DNA from: Galactobacter valiniphilus | GTDB taxonomy: Bacteria; Actinomycetota; Actinomycetes; Actinomycetales; Micrococcaceae | Length of the DNA stretch: 64,000 bases | NCBI RefSeq assembly: GCF_003575975.1 | Contig: NZ_QQXK01000001.1 | Coordinates: 62,001-126,000, forward strand | Direction of reading: 5' to 3' | Notes under the pieces: model-generated | The model's database searches: none | Told to the model about the DNA's origin: nothing | The model's input: only the letters and a program-made list of their open reading frames with translations | Program-made: the position numbers and the translations under genes | Shown: piece after piece, positions 24,135 through 31,665 of the stretch | How the letters are laid out: every line of letters starts with the position of its first letter | Position numbering within the stretch: the stretch's first letter is position 1

Positions 24135-26252
24135 TCACCAGTTCTTGTAGGTGATGTCCTCCTTCTCCACGAGCGTGAGGACGTCGTACGTGGCGACGAG
24201 CTCGCCGTTCTGGTTGTTCAGAACGGCGTCCCAGGCGACCTCCCCGTACTCGTCGGTGACGCGCGGGGTGATCTTCTTGGCCGTGAGCGTCACGCGGATG
24301 GAATCACCGGCGGCGACGGGCGTGATGAAGCGCAGGTTCTCCAGGCCGTAGTTGGCCAGCACCGGCCCCGGCGCAGGCTCCACGAAGAGGCCGGCGGCCC
24401 AGGAGACCAGCAGGTAGCCGTGGGCCACGATGCCGGGGAAGAAGGGGTTGGCCTCAGCGGCGTCGGGCTGCGTGTGGGCGTAGAAGGTGTCGCCCGTGGT
24501 GTCGGCGAAGGCCTGGATCTCCTCGCGGGAGACCTGGCGCAGGCCGGAGGCGAAGCCGTCGCCGATGCGCAGCTCGGCGAGGGACTTGCGAAACGGGTGC
24601 ACATTCTCGGGGCTGCCGCCGAACTCGGGGTCGCCGGCGAGGGACTGCTTGGCGCCCGTGTGCCAGACCTGCGTCACGGCGGTGAGCATGTCGGGGCTAC
24701 CCTGCAGGGCGGTGCGGGCCATGTGGTGCTTGACGGCGCGGATGCCGCCGAGCTCCTCGCCGCCGCCGGCGCGGCCGGGGCCGCCGTGGATCAGGTGCGG
24801 CATGGGCGAGCCGTGGCCCGTGGAGGTCTTGGCGTCGTCGCGGTCCAGGACGTGGACGCGGCCGTGGTGGGCCGCGATGCCCTGGGTCAGCGCCACGACC
24901 ACGGCCGGGTCGTGCGAGCAAATGGTGGCCACGAGCGAGCCGCCACCCATCGCGGCAAGGCGCACGGCGTCGTCCACATCGGCGTACTCGATGACGGAGG
25001 TCACCGGGCCGAAGGCCTCGATCTCGTGGACGGCCGGGGCGTTGGGGTTCTCCCACGTGAGCACCACGGGCGACATGTAGGCGCCGGCCTCGGCGGCCTT
25101 CCCCTCCTGGGTGACGGCGTCCTGCGCGGACGGGTCGCCGTAGGCCAGGGCGCCTCCTCCGGCCACGAGGCGGCCCACGGCGTCGCGGACGTCGCGCAGC
25201 TGATCCATGGAGGCGAGCGGGCCCATCGTGGCGCCCTCGGCGCGCGGATCGCCCGTCTTGGTGCGGGAGTCGAAAGTCGCGGCCAGTGCAGCCACGACGG
25301 CGTCGCGGCGCCCGGCGGGGACGAGGACGCGGCGCACGGCGGTGCACTTCTGACCAGCCTTGGCGGTGACCTCGTTGGAAACGGAGCGGATGAAGGCCGT
25401 GAACTCCGGGGTGTCCTCGGTGGCGTCCGGGCCGAGGATCGCGGCGTTGAGCGAGTCGGTCTCGGCCGTGAAGCGCACGCCGCCCTCGGTCACGTTGACG
25501 TGCTTGCCGAGCCCGTGGGCCGTGGCGGCGGAGCCGGTGAAGGCCACCATGTCGCGGTAGTCGAGGTGGTCCAGGATGTCGCGGGCGGAGCCGGAGACGA
25601 GCTGGATGGAGCCGGCGGGCAGGAGGCCGGACTCGACCATGAGGCGCACGCAGGCCTCGGTCAGGTAACCCGTGGGGGTGGCCGGCTTGACGATGGTCGG
25701 CACGCCGGCGATGAAGGCCGGGGCGAATTTCTCGAGCATGCCCCAGACGGGGAAGTTGAAGGCGTTGATCTGCACCGCCACGCCCGGGAGCGCGGTGAAG
25801 ACGTGCGTGCCCTGGAAGGAGCCGTCCTTGGAGAGGACCTCGACCGGGCCCTCCTCGATGACATTGGCGTTCGGGAGCTCGCGGCGACCCTTCGAGGAGA
25901 AGGTGAAGAGCACGCCGATGCCGCCGTCGATGTCAACGAAGCCGTCGCGCTTCGTGGCGCCCGTGGCGAGGTTGAGGCGATCCAGCTCCTCGCGGTGCTC
26001 CTGCAGATACAGCGCGAGCTGCTTCAGGATGAGGGCGCGCTCGTGCAGGCTCAGGGCCTTCAGGCCCGCCTGGCCCACGGTGCGGGCGTGGTTGATCATG
26101 GCCGCGATGTCGAGGCCGGAGGTGGAGGCCTGGGCGATCAGCTCACCCGTGGAGGCGTCGCGGACCTCGGTGCCGGCGGTGCCGTCGGCGGGCGTCCACC
26201 AGGCGTCGAGGGCGTAGCTGGGCACATAGCTGGTGTGGGCGGTGAGGGTCAC
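24135..26252 (-). CDS. paaZ: Bifunctional oxepin-CoA hydrolase/3-oxo-5,6-dehydrosuberyl-CoA semialdehyde dehydrogenase PaaZ
   Basis: A 705-residue fusion that opens the oxepin-CoA ring and oxidises the resulting aldehyde. The N-terminal aldehyde dehydrogenase (residues 1-530) shows Glu264 (FTAETDS) and nucleophile Cys303 (GQKCTAVRR). The C-terminal MaoC-type hydratase (about 550-705) has the Asp/His pair in GDTFYAHTQPDAAEANP ... FPGIVAHGYLL. Both active sites look intact. Transcribed alone, under its own PaaR-type operator, convergent with the GNAT gene and divergent from an SDR gene. Confidence 0.96.
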   Translation of the reverse strand: MTLTAHTSYVPSYALDAWWTPADGTAGTEVRDASTGELIAQASTSGLDIAAMINHARTVGQAGLKALSLHERALILKQLALYLQEHREELDRLNLATGATKRDGFVDIDGGIGVLFTFSSKGRRELPNANVIEEGPVEVLSKDGSFQGTHVFTALPGVAVQINAFNFPVWGMLEKFAPAFIAGVPTIVKPATPTGYLTEACVRLMVESGLLPAGSIQLVSGSARDILDHLDYRDMVAFTGSAATAHGLGKHVNVTEGGVRFTAETDSLNAAILGPDATEDTPEFTAFIRSVSNEVTAKAGQKCTAVRRVLVPAGRRDAVVAALAATFDSRTKTGDPRAEGATMGPLASMDQLRDVRDAVGRLVAGGGALAYGDPSAQDAVTQEGKAAEAGAYMSPVVLTWENPNAPAVHEIEAFGPVTSVIEYADVDDAVRLAAMGGGSLVATICSHDPAVVVALTQGIAAHHGRVHVLDRDDAKTSTGHGSPMPHLIHGGPGRAGGGEELGGIRAVKHHMARTALQGSPDMLTAVTQVWHTGAKQSLAGDPEFGGSPENVHPFRKSLAELRIGDGFASGLRQVSREEIQAFADTTGDTFYAHTQPDAAEANPFFPGIVAHGYLLVSWAAGLFVEPAPGPVLANYGLENLRFITPVAAGDSIRVTLTAKKITPRVTDEYGEVAWDAVLNNQNGELVATYDVLTLVEKEDITYKNW

Positions 26253-26265
26253 GACGCGCCTTTCC

Positions 26266-26279
26266 CGAACGATCGGTCA
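26266..26279 (-). promoter_or_regulatory. PaaR-type operator of paaZ
   Basis: CGAACGATCGGTCA (26266-26279) is the same dyad as at the other paa promoters, 13 bases upstream of the paaZ start and thus over the expected transcript start or leader. It also lies in the shared gap with the divergent SDR gene, 94 bases before its start. Confidence 0.7.
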
Positions 26280-26372
26280 GTTTTCCAAGGCCTACGGTAT
26301 CAGCGCCGGGTGATGCGGGCCACACCCGGACTCCCCTAGGCTGATACCACCCGGTAACTTTTGGAGGTTTCA

Positions 26373-27368
26373 GTGCCCTCGCTTCCGTGTTTTCTTTCCT
26401 TCCCTGCCCGACGGCGCGGGGCAGCTACCGCGGGACCCGGCGCCTCGGGCGCGGGGTCGCTGGCCGGTGAAACGGCCGCTCAGCGGGGCGACAGCCAGGG
26501 CGGTACCCAGGGCGGCACCCAGGGCGAGGCGAGCGCCGAGGCCGTGCGCGACGCCGTCGTACTCATCACCGGGGCCGCCCGCGGCATGGGCCTGCTGTAC
26601 GCGCGCAAGGCTGTGGCGGCCGGCGCCGCCCACGTCCTGCTGTGGGACGTGGACGCCGCTGCGCTCGAGGAGGCCGCGCGCGAGCTGGAGCCGCGGGGCT
26701 CGGCCGAGCTGCACCCGCTCGCCCTGGACCTCGCCGACCGCGAGGCGCTGCTCGCGGCGGCCGCCGACGCGCTCGCGACCTTCGGCACGGTCAACGTGCT
26801 CATCAACAACGCGGGCATCGTGCGCGGCAAGCGCTTCTGGGAGCACGACCCGGCCGCCGACATCGAGGCCACGCTGCGCGTCAACACGCTCGCGCCCATG
26901 TGGCTCACGCGGGCCCTCCTGCCGGCCATGCTCGCGGACCGCTCCCGCGAGGCGCGGATCCTCAACATCGCCTCGGCGGCCGGCACACTCGCGAACCCGA
27001 ACATGAGCGTGTACGCATCCTCCAAGTGGGCCATGCTCGGCTGGAGCGAGTCCCTGCGGCTCGAGCTGGAGAAGGACGGCCACCGCCACGTCGCCGTCAC
27101 CACCTTCTGCCCGAGCTACGTCTCCACCGGCATGTTCGAGGGCGCGCGCGGGCCGTTTCTGACGCCGATCCTCACGCCGGAGACCGCGGCGTCGGCCGCC
27201 TGGGACGGGATGCTGCGCCGCACGCCCGTGGTCATGCGTCCGTGGACCGTGAAGTTGGGCGCCGCCCTACGCGCCGCCTTGCCGACCCGGGCCTGGGACG
27301 TGGTGGGCGGCAAGGTGTTCCACGTGTATTCCTCGATGGACAAGTTCACGGGGCGCGCCGGGAAGTAG
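26373..27368 (+). CDS. Short-chain dehydrogenase/reductase
   Basis: A 331-residue classical SDR with Rossmann motif TGAARGMG at about residues 66-73, NNAG, Ser in IASAAGT, and YASSK catalytic pair. The C-terminal part (MRPWTVKLGAALRAALPTRA) suggests a lipid or membrane-associated substrate, as in 3-oxoacyl or sterol SDRs. The first 60 residues are atypical, low-complexity (SQGGTQGGTQGE) and include the exact 17-base dispersed repeat (26405-26421), so the conserved enzyme starts only after residue 60. GTG 26373 is chosen for its TTGGAGG site. Divergent from paaZ. Confidence 0.85.
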   Translation: MPSLPCFLSFPARRRGAATAGPGASGAGSLAGETAAQRGDSQGGTQGGTQGEASAEAVRDAVVLITGAARGMGLLYARKAVAAGAAHVLLWDVDAAALEEAARELEPRGSAELHPLALDLADREALLAAAADALATFGTVNVLINNAGIVRGKRFWEHDPAADIEATLRVNTLAPMWLTRALLPAMLADRSREARILNIASAAGTLANPNMSVYASSKWAMLGWSESLRLELEKDGHRHVAVTTFCPSYVSTGMFEGARGPFLTPILTPETAASAAWDGMLRRTPVVMRPWTVKLGAALRAALPTRAWDVVGGKVFHVYSSMDKFTGRAGK

Positions 27369-27398
27369 ATTTCGCGCGGCATCCGGGACGATGTAGCC

Positions 27399-27761
27399 GT
27401 GGACTTTCTTGACGTCGTGGGACAGCTCTTCCGGTGGATCGGACGCGGGCTGCTGGCCCTCTCGGACTGGGTGATCCCGGACTTCTTCACGGGGCGCGAC
27501 AAGCGGCCCGCACCCGACGGCACCCCGCCGAGCAAGCGGGCCATGCGCCATGCCCGCAGGGAATTCGCGAAGAAGGCCGAGCGAGAGGCGGGCAAGAGGC
27601 CGTTTGCCGAGTACCCCGTGGCTTGGGAGCCCTGCCCGCGTTGCGGCCACCTGTGGGTCGATCACTACGTGGGTGACGACGTCGAGGGCCCCACCACCTG
27701 CTCCGACTGCGTCAAGGACGACGTCGACATCGACTGCCCGGCCAGGCCCCTGCCCCGCTGA
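27399..27761 (+). CDS. Small protein with CxxC zinc-ribbon-like pair
   Basis: A 120-residue protein with an amphipathic N-terminus (MDFLDVVGQLFRWIGRGLL), a basic stretch (SKRAMRHARREFAKKAER), and a C-terminal CPRCGH ... CSDC pair that probably binds zinc. The gene starts 30 bases after the SDR stop and may be co-transcribed with it. No family is recognised with confidence; it resembles unannotated actinobacterial proteins. GTG start. Confidence 0.6.
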   Translation: MDFLDVVGQLFRWIGRGLLALSDWVIPDFFTGRDKRPAPDGTPPSKRAMRHARREFAKKAEREAGKRPFAEYPVAWEPCPRCGHLWVDHYVGDDVEGPTTCSDCVKDDVDIDCPARPLPR

Positions 27762-27776
27762 CGCCCTCCGCTCCCC

Positions 27777-29477
27777 TCAGCCCTCGCCTGGTGCCGACTC
27801 TCCGGCGGGCTCGGCGGCGGGTTCCGCGACGGGTTCGGGGACGGGTTCCGCGAGCTCCCAGCGCCGCGTCACCCCGAGCTCGGACAGGAAGTCCTCGTCG
27901 TGACTGACCACCACGACGGCGCCTTGGTAGGAGCCCAGCGCGGCGCCGAGCTCCGTGATGGAGTCGAGGTCCAGGTCGTTGGTCGGCTCGTCCAGGATGA
28001 GCAGGCGCGGCGGCGGGTCGGCGGCGAGCACGCGGGCCAGGTCCACGCGGAAGCGCTCGCCTCCCGAGAGCCGGCCCAGCGGCTCCTTGACCCGGTCCCC
28101 CGTCAGGCGCAGGCGCCCGGCCAGCTCGCGGGCGCGGGCCTCGGTGAGGCCGGGGACGGCCGCCACGAGGTTCGCCAACACGCTCTGCGCTTCGTCGAAG
28201 CCGGCGCCGCGGCGCTGCGTCATCACGCCCGCCGGGACGAGGGCACCCGGCGCGATCGCCTCGAGCAGCGTTGACTTCCCCGAGCCGTTCGGCCCGAGCA
28301 GGGCCACCCGCTCGGGGCCGCGGATCTGGAGGCGTGCCCCGAGAGCCAACTCCACGCCGTCGTCCATCAGGACCCGGCCGGGCAGCTCCGGCACCTCGGC
28401 GTCGAGGGCCATGCTTCCGGCCCCCAGGCCCGCACCGGGGAGACGGATGTCGATGCCGGCCACCTCGCGGACGGCCTCGCGGGCCTCGTCGAGGGCCTCG
28501 CGGGCGGCACCGAGCCTGGCCTCGTGCAGCGCCGAGCTCTTGCCCGCCGTGGCCTCGGCCGCGTTCTTGCGGGTGTTGGCGAGGATCTTGGGCATCGACT
28601 CGGCGGCCTTCTTGCCCTGGGCCGCGGTGCGGGCGGAGGCAGTCAGCGCCGCCTGCCTCGCCCGCTGCTCCCGCCCGGCGACCGCCTCGGCGCCGCGTAG
28701 GGTGCGCTCGGCCGCTGCCTTAGCCAGCGCCTTGCGCTCCTCGTAGTCGTCCCAGCCCCCGCCGAAGAGCTCGAGCACCACGCCGTCGGCCCGCCCGGCG
28801 CGGACGCGGCGCGGGCGCAGCTCGGCGATCGCGTCGACAGCCCGCAGCAGCGCCCGGTCGTGGGAGACCACCAGCACCGTGCCCGGCCACGAGCCGAGGG
28901 AGGCGATGAGCGCGTCCCGCGCCGCGGCGTCGAGGTTGTTGGTCGGCTCGTCCAGGATCGTGAAGGCCGGCTCCGCGAGTCGCAGCCCTGCGAGCGCCAC
29001 GGCCATGGCCTCGCCGCCGGACAGCGTGGAGACGGGGCGGTCGAGGATGCCCGGCTCGAGGGCGAGGCGTTGGAGCCCGGCCGCGGCGAGCGCGGCGAGC
29101 GCCTGGTCCTCGGCGTCCCAGTTGTCGCCGATGATCTCCATGAGCTCGGCGGCGCGCTCGGCGCTCGGTTCGCCCGTCGTGAGCTCCGCGAGGGCAACAA
29201 GCACGGCGTCCACACCGAGGAGCCGCGCCACCGTGACCTCGGCCGCGAGCGTGAGCTTCTGCGGCAGTACGGCCACCGGCTCGGGGCGGGAGATGGTGCC
29301 GGAGGCGGCGGTCAGCTCGCCGGAGATGAGGCGCATGAGCACGGATTTGCCGAGCCCGTTGGGCCCGATGACGCCGGTGGTGCCGGCGCCGAACGTGGCG
29401 CTCAGCTGGTCGAAGACCTGGCGGCCGTCGTCGAAGGCGAAGGAGACGGAGTCCAGGACAACGCTGGGGGTCAACAT
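27777..29477 (-). CDS. ABC-F family ATPase
   Basis: A 566-residue soluble protein with two ABC cassettes and no membrane domain, the hallmark of ABC-F ribosome-binding factors. Cassette 1 has Walker A GPNGLGKS, signature LSGGEAMA and Walker B TILDEPTNNLD; cassette 2 has GPNGSGKS, LSGGERFR and LILDEPTNDLD. A long Ala/Lys/Arg-rich linker lies between (about residues 225-320), and the C-terminus ends in EP-rich repeats. Members either rescue stalled ribosomes or confer resistance to ribosome-targeting antibiotics. Linker length and sequence do not allow me to say which. Monocistronic. Confidence 0.9.
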   Translation of the reverse strand: MLTPSVVLDSVSFAFDDGRQVFDQLSATFGAGTTGVIGPNGLGKSVLMRLISGELTAASGTISRPEPVAVLPQKLTLAAEVTVARLLGVDAVLVALAELTTGEPSAERAAELMEIIGDNWDAEDQALAALAAAGLQRLALEPGILDRPVSTLSGGEAMAVALAGLRLAEPAFTILDEPTNNLDAAARDALIASLGSWPGTVLVVSHDRALLRAVDAIAELRPRRVRAGRADGVVLELFGGGWDDYEERKALAKAAAERTLRGAEAVAGREQRARQAALTASARTAAQGKKAAESMPKILANTRKNAAEATAGKSSALHEARLGAAREALDEAREAVREVAGIDIRLPGAGLGAGSMALDAEVPELPGRVLMDDGVELALGARLQIRGPERVALLGPNGSGKSTLLEAIAPGALVPAGVMTQRRGAGFDEAQSVLANLVAAVPGLTEARARELAGRLRLTGDRVKEPLGRLSGGERFRVDLARVLAADPPPRLLILDEPTNDLDLDSITELGAALGSYQGAVVVVSHDEDFLSELGVTRRWELAEPVPEPVAEPAAEPAGESAPGEG

Positions 29478-29691
29478 GATGGAGTTCCTCGGTGGTGTGC
29501 CGCGGCGCGCTCGACCTCAGACGGGAGCGTGCTCAAACAGGCGGCGGTGGTGCACCGAGCGGGCCGCTACGGCCTCGCCTCGGCGCGATTCACGCGAGGA
29601 AGGAATCCAACGTCCAGCCTTTCGCAGACAACAGGACGTCTCCAGGGTGGCAGGCCCGGTTGGGAGAAGTCAACCGGACCTGCCGTTGCGG

Positions 29692-30294
29692 CTAGTTCGC
29701 CACCACGTCTTGCCCGAGCCGGAAGCGCAGCGTCGAGCGCGTCTGCGGCCACTCGGCGGCCGTGATCGAGTAGACGCACGTGTCGCGTAGGGAACCGTCG
29801 CGGGTCCGCACGTGCTGGCGCAGCACGCCGTCGAGCTTGGCGCCGAGCCCCTCGATCGCCGCGCGCGATTGCTTGTTGTGCCACGACGTCCTGAACTCCA
29901 CCGCCGGGCAGCCGAGCTCCTCGAAGGCGTGGCCGAGCAGAAGCAGCTTGGACTCGGCGTTGGTCCCGGAGCCGTGCGCGGACGCGGCATTCCAGGTGGA
30001 GCCGATCTCCACACGCGGGATCGAGGCGTCGATGTTCATGTACGTCGTCATGCCGATGATGCGCTGATCGCGCTGCGAGACGGTCGTGAAGGCCAGCATG
30101 CTGCCGGCCTCCTGCAGCGCCAGCCGCCGCTCGATCTCGGCCCGCATGCCCTCCGGCGTGGGGATGTTGGTGTACCAGAGCCGCCACAGCTCGCCGTCCT
30201 TGACGGCCTCAATCAGCCCCTCCTCGTGTTCAAGGCTCAGGGGCTCGAGGCGAACCAGGTCGCCAGTCAGGGTCAGGGGCTTCAGCGCGCTCAT
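29692..30294 (-). CDS. GNAT-family N-acetyltransferase (RimJ/RimL type)
   Basis: A 200-residue acetyltransferase with the opening LTLTGDLVRLEPLSLEHEEG typical of the RimL-like group, the central VEIGSTWNAASAHGSGTN, and FRTSWHNKQSRAAIEGLGAKLDG, which contains the conserved N-x-x-S-...-LGA-x-x-[DE]-G motif of this family. The start is ATG 30294. It lies upstream of the ABC-F gene on the same strand with a 214-base gap, so it is probably transcribed separately. The substrate is unknown. Confidence 0.88.
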   Translation of the reverse strand: MSALKPLTLTGDLVRLEPLSLEHEEGLIEAVKDGELWRLWYTNIPTPEGMRAEIERRLALQEAGSMLAFTTVSQRDQRIIGMTTYMNIDASIPRVEIGSTWNAASAHGSGTNAESKLLLLGHAFEELGCPAVEFRTSWHNKQSRAAIEGLGAKLDGVLRQHVRTRDGSLRDTCVYSITAAEWPQTRSTLRFRLGQDVVAN

Positions 30295-30394
30295 AACCCC
30301 ACGCTACGGCGGGGCGAGGCCGGGAGGAAAGAGCACGACGTCGTGCACCGGGTCCGCGTCGCGGCCCGCCTCGGGCGGGCCCAGCCAGCGAGCA

Positions 30395-30503
30395 TTCGTG
30401 AGTGCCGCGTGCCGTGTCCCCGTGCCCGCGAGTGCCCTGTGCCGCTCGGGAGCCGGCGGCGCGCGGCACTCGCGAACGAGGGCGGACGGCACAAAGCACT
30501 CGC
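30395..30503. repeat. Interleaved palindromic element with GCGAGTGC units (gap before oleA)
   Basis: The 366-base gap 30295-30660 holds arms A (TTCGTGAGTGCCGCG, 30395-30409), B (GCGAGTGCCCTGTGCCG, 30428-30444), A' (30462-30476, 14 of 15) and B' (30487-30503, 15 of 17) in the order A-B-A'-B'. Also present are one short-repeat copy (TGCCCGACGGCGGG, 30519-30532) and a weak AGGAG 13 bases before oleA. No gene is seen. Confidence 0.75.
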
Positions 30504-30660
30504 GAACCGCGCCCAGGATGCCCGACGGCGGGTGGCCGACCTGAGCGCGAGGGCCACGCGCCGTGGGCCCGCGAGACACCTTCCAGCGTGGCGCGACGGC
30601 CGTGCAAAGATCCTTGGCTAACGTGCGGTCAACACCCGCGCCAGGAGTTAGTCTAATTGC

Positions 30661-31665
30661 ATGAATAAATCCCGCATCGCCGCCGTCACGGCCTTCCTTC
30701 CCGAGGAACGCCGCACCGCAGCGCAGACGGAGGCCCGGATCCTCGAGAGCAATCCGGGCCTTCACCTGCCCACGGGACTCATCACGCGCATGACCGGCGT
30801 CGAGTCCGTCTACGTCCGCCCGGCGGACTGGCAGGCCTCGGATCTCGCGGTCGCCGCGGCGCGCCAGGCGCTCGAGGCCTCCCCCGGCGGCGTGGATCTC
30901 CTGATCTTCGCGAGCGCGAGCCAGGACCTCATCGAGCCGGCCACGAGCCACATCGTGAATCACAAGCTCGGCCTCGAGGCCCCCGTGTTCGACGTCAAGA
31001 ACGCCTGCAACTCGGTCATCAACGCCATGCAGGTCGGCTCGGCGCTGATCGAGGCCGGCGTGCACCGCCGCATCCTCATCGCCAGCGGCGAGGGACCCAC
31101 CTCGGCCGTGCGCTGGAAGGTCAAGGACAAGGAACAGTTCCTGCGCTCCTTCCCCGGCTACGTCATGGGCGACGGCGGGGCCGCCGTCATCCTCGAGGCC
31201 GCCGAGCCTGGAAGCGACGCGGGCATCCTCGCTTCCTCCTTCGTCTCCGTCTCCCGGCATTGGACCGTTGGCACGCTCCCCGGCGGCGGGACCATGGGCA
31301 AGCAGGACCCCGAGAGCCTCTACTTCGACATGGACGGCGCTGGCCTGCAGCGGGCCTTCCTCGAGCTCGGCCCCGCTCCGGTCGAGGAGCTCCTGAAGCG
31401 CGAGGGCCTGACCACCGAGGACTTCGACCTCGCGGCCATCCACCAGGTGGCCCTCCCCCACGTAGCGCCCGTCCTGGCCCGCCTCGGCGTGGCAAGCGAG
31501 AAGGTCGTCGTGACGGTCGTCGACCACGGCAACCTCGCCTCCGTCACGCTGCCCCTGCAGCTGCAGCTGGCCAAGGAACGCGGCATGATCGGCCCCGGCT
31601 CACTGGTCCTGCTCATCGGTCTGGCCGGCGGCATCAGCCTCGGTCTCATGGTGGTGAGGCTCTGA
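30661..31665 (+). CDS. oleA: OleA-type thiolase (beta-ketoacyl-ACP synthase III superfamily)
   Basis: A 334-residue thiolase-superfamily enzyme expected to join two long-chain fatty acyl-CoAs head to head, giving a beta-keto acid. Nucleophile Cys116 (VKNACNSV), His261 (AIHQVALPH) and Asn291 (VDHGNLASV) form the KASIII/OleA triad. Downstream OleC- and OleD-type genes favour OleA over FabH. The stop overlaps the next start as TGATG. ATG 30661 has only a distant AGGAG, so initiation may be weak or leaderless. It heads the 30.7-36.2 kb operon. Confidence 0.88.
   Translation: MNKSRIAAVTAFLPEERRTAAQTEARILESNPGLHLPTGLITRMTGVESVYVRPADWQASDLAVAAARQALEASPGGVDLLIFASASQDLIEPATSHIVNHKLGLEAPVFDVKNACNSVINAMQVGSALIEAGVHRRILIASGEGPTSAVRWKVKDKEQFLRSFPGYVMGDGGAAVILEAAEPGSDAGILASSFVSVSRHWTVGTLPGGGTMGKQDPESLYFDMDGAGLQRAFLELGPAPVEELLKREGLTTEDFDLAAIHQVALPHVAPVLARLGVASEKVVVTVVDHGNLASVTLPLQLQLAKERGMIGPGSLVLLIGLAGGISLGLMVVRL

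Noticed and set aside
24420-26339. 639-codon plus-strand frame opposite paaZ
   Set aside because: It is the shadow of an unmistakable PaaZ; its translation is repetitive Gly/Val/His/Arg.
31260-31664. N-terminal extension of the GT2-P450 frame across oleA
   Set aside because: The extension overlaps the catalytic half of oleA in another frame and shows no GT-like sequence; ATG 31665, coupled as TGATG to oleA, starts directly at the GT2 fold.
30661-31665. OleA-like gene as housekeeping FabH
   Set aside because: Position beside OleC- and OleD-type genes and the absence of any fab gene make a fatty-acid initiation role unlikely; nonetheless FabH cannot be excluded by motifs alone.
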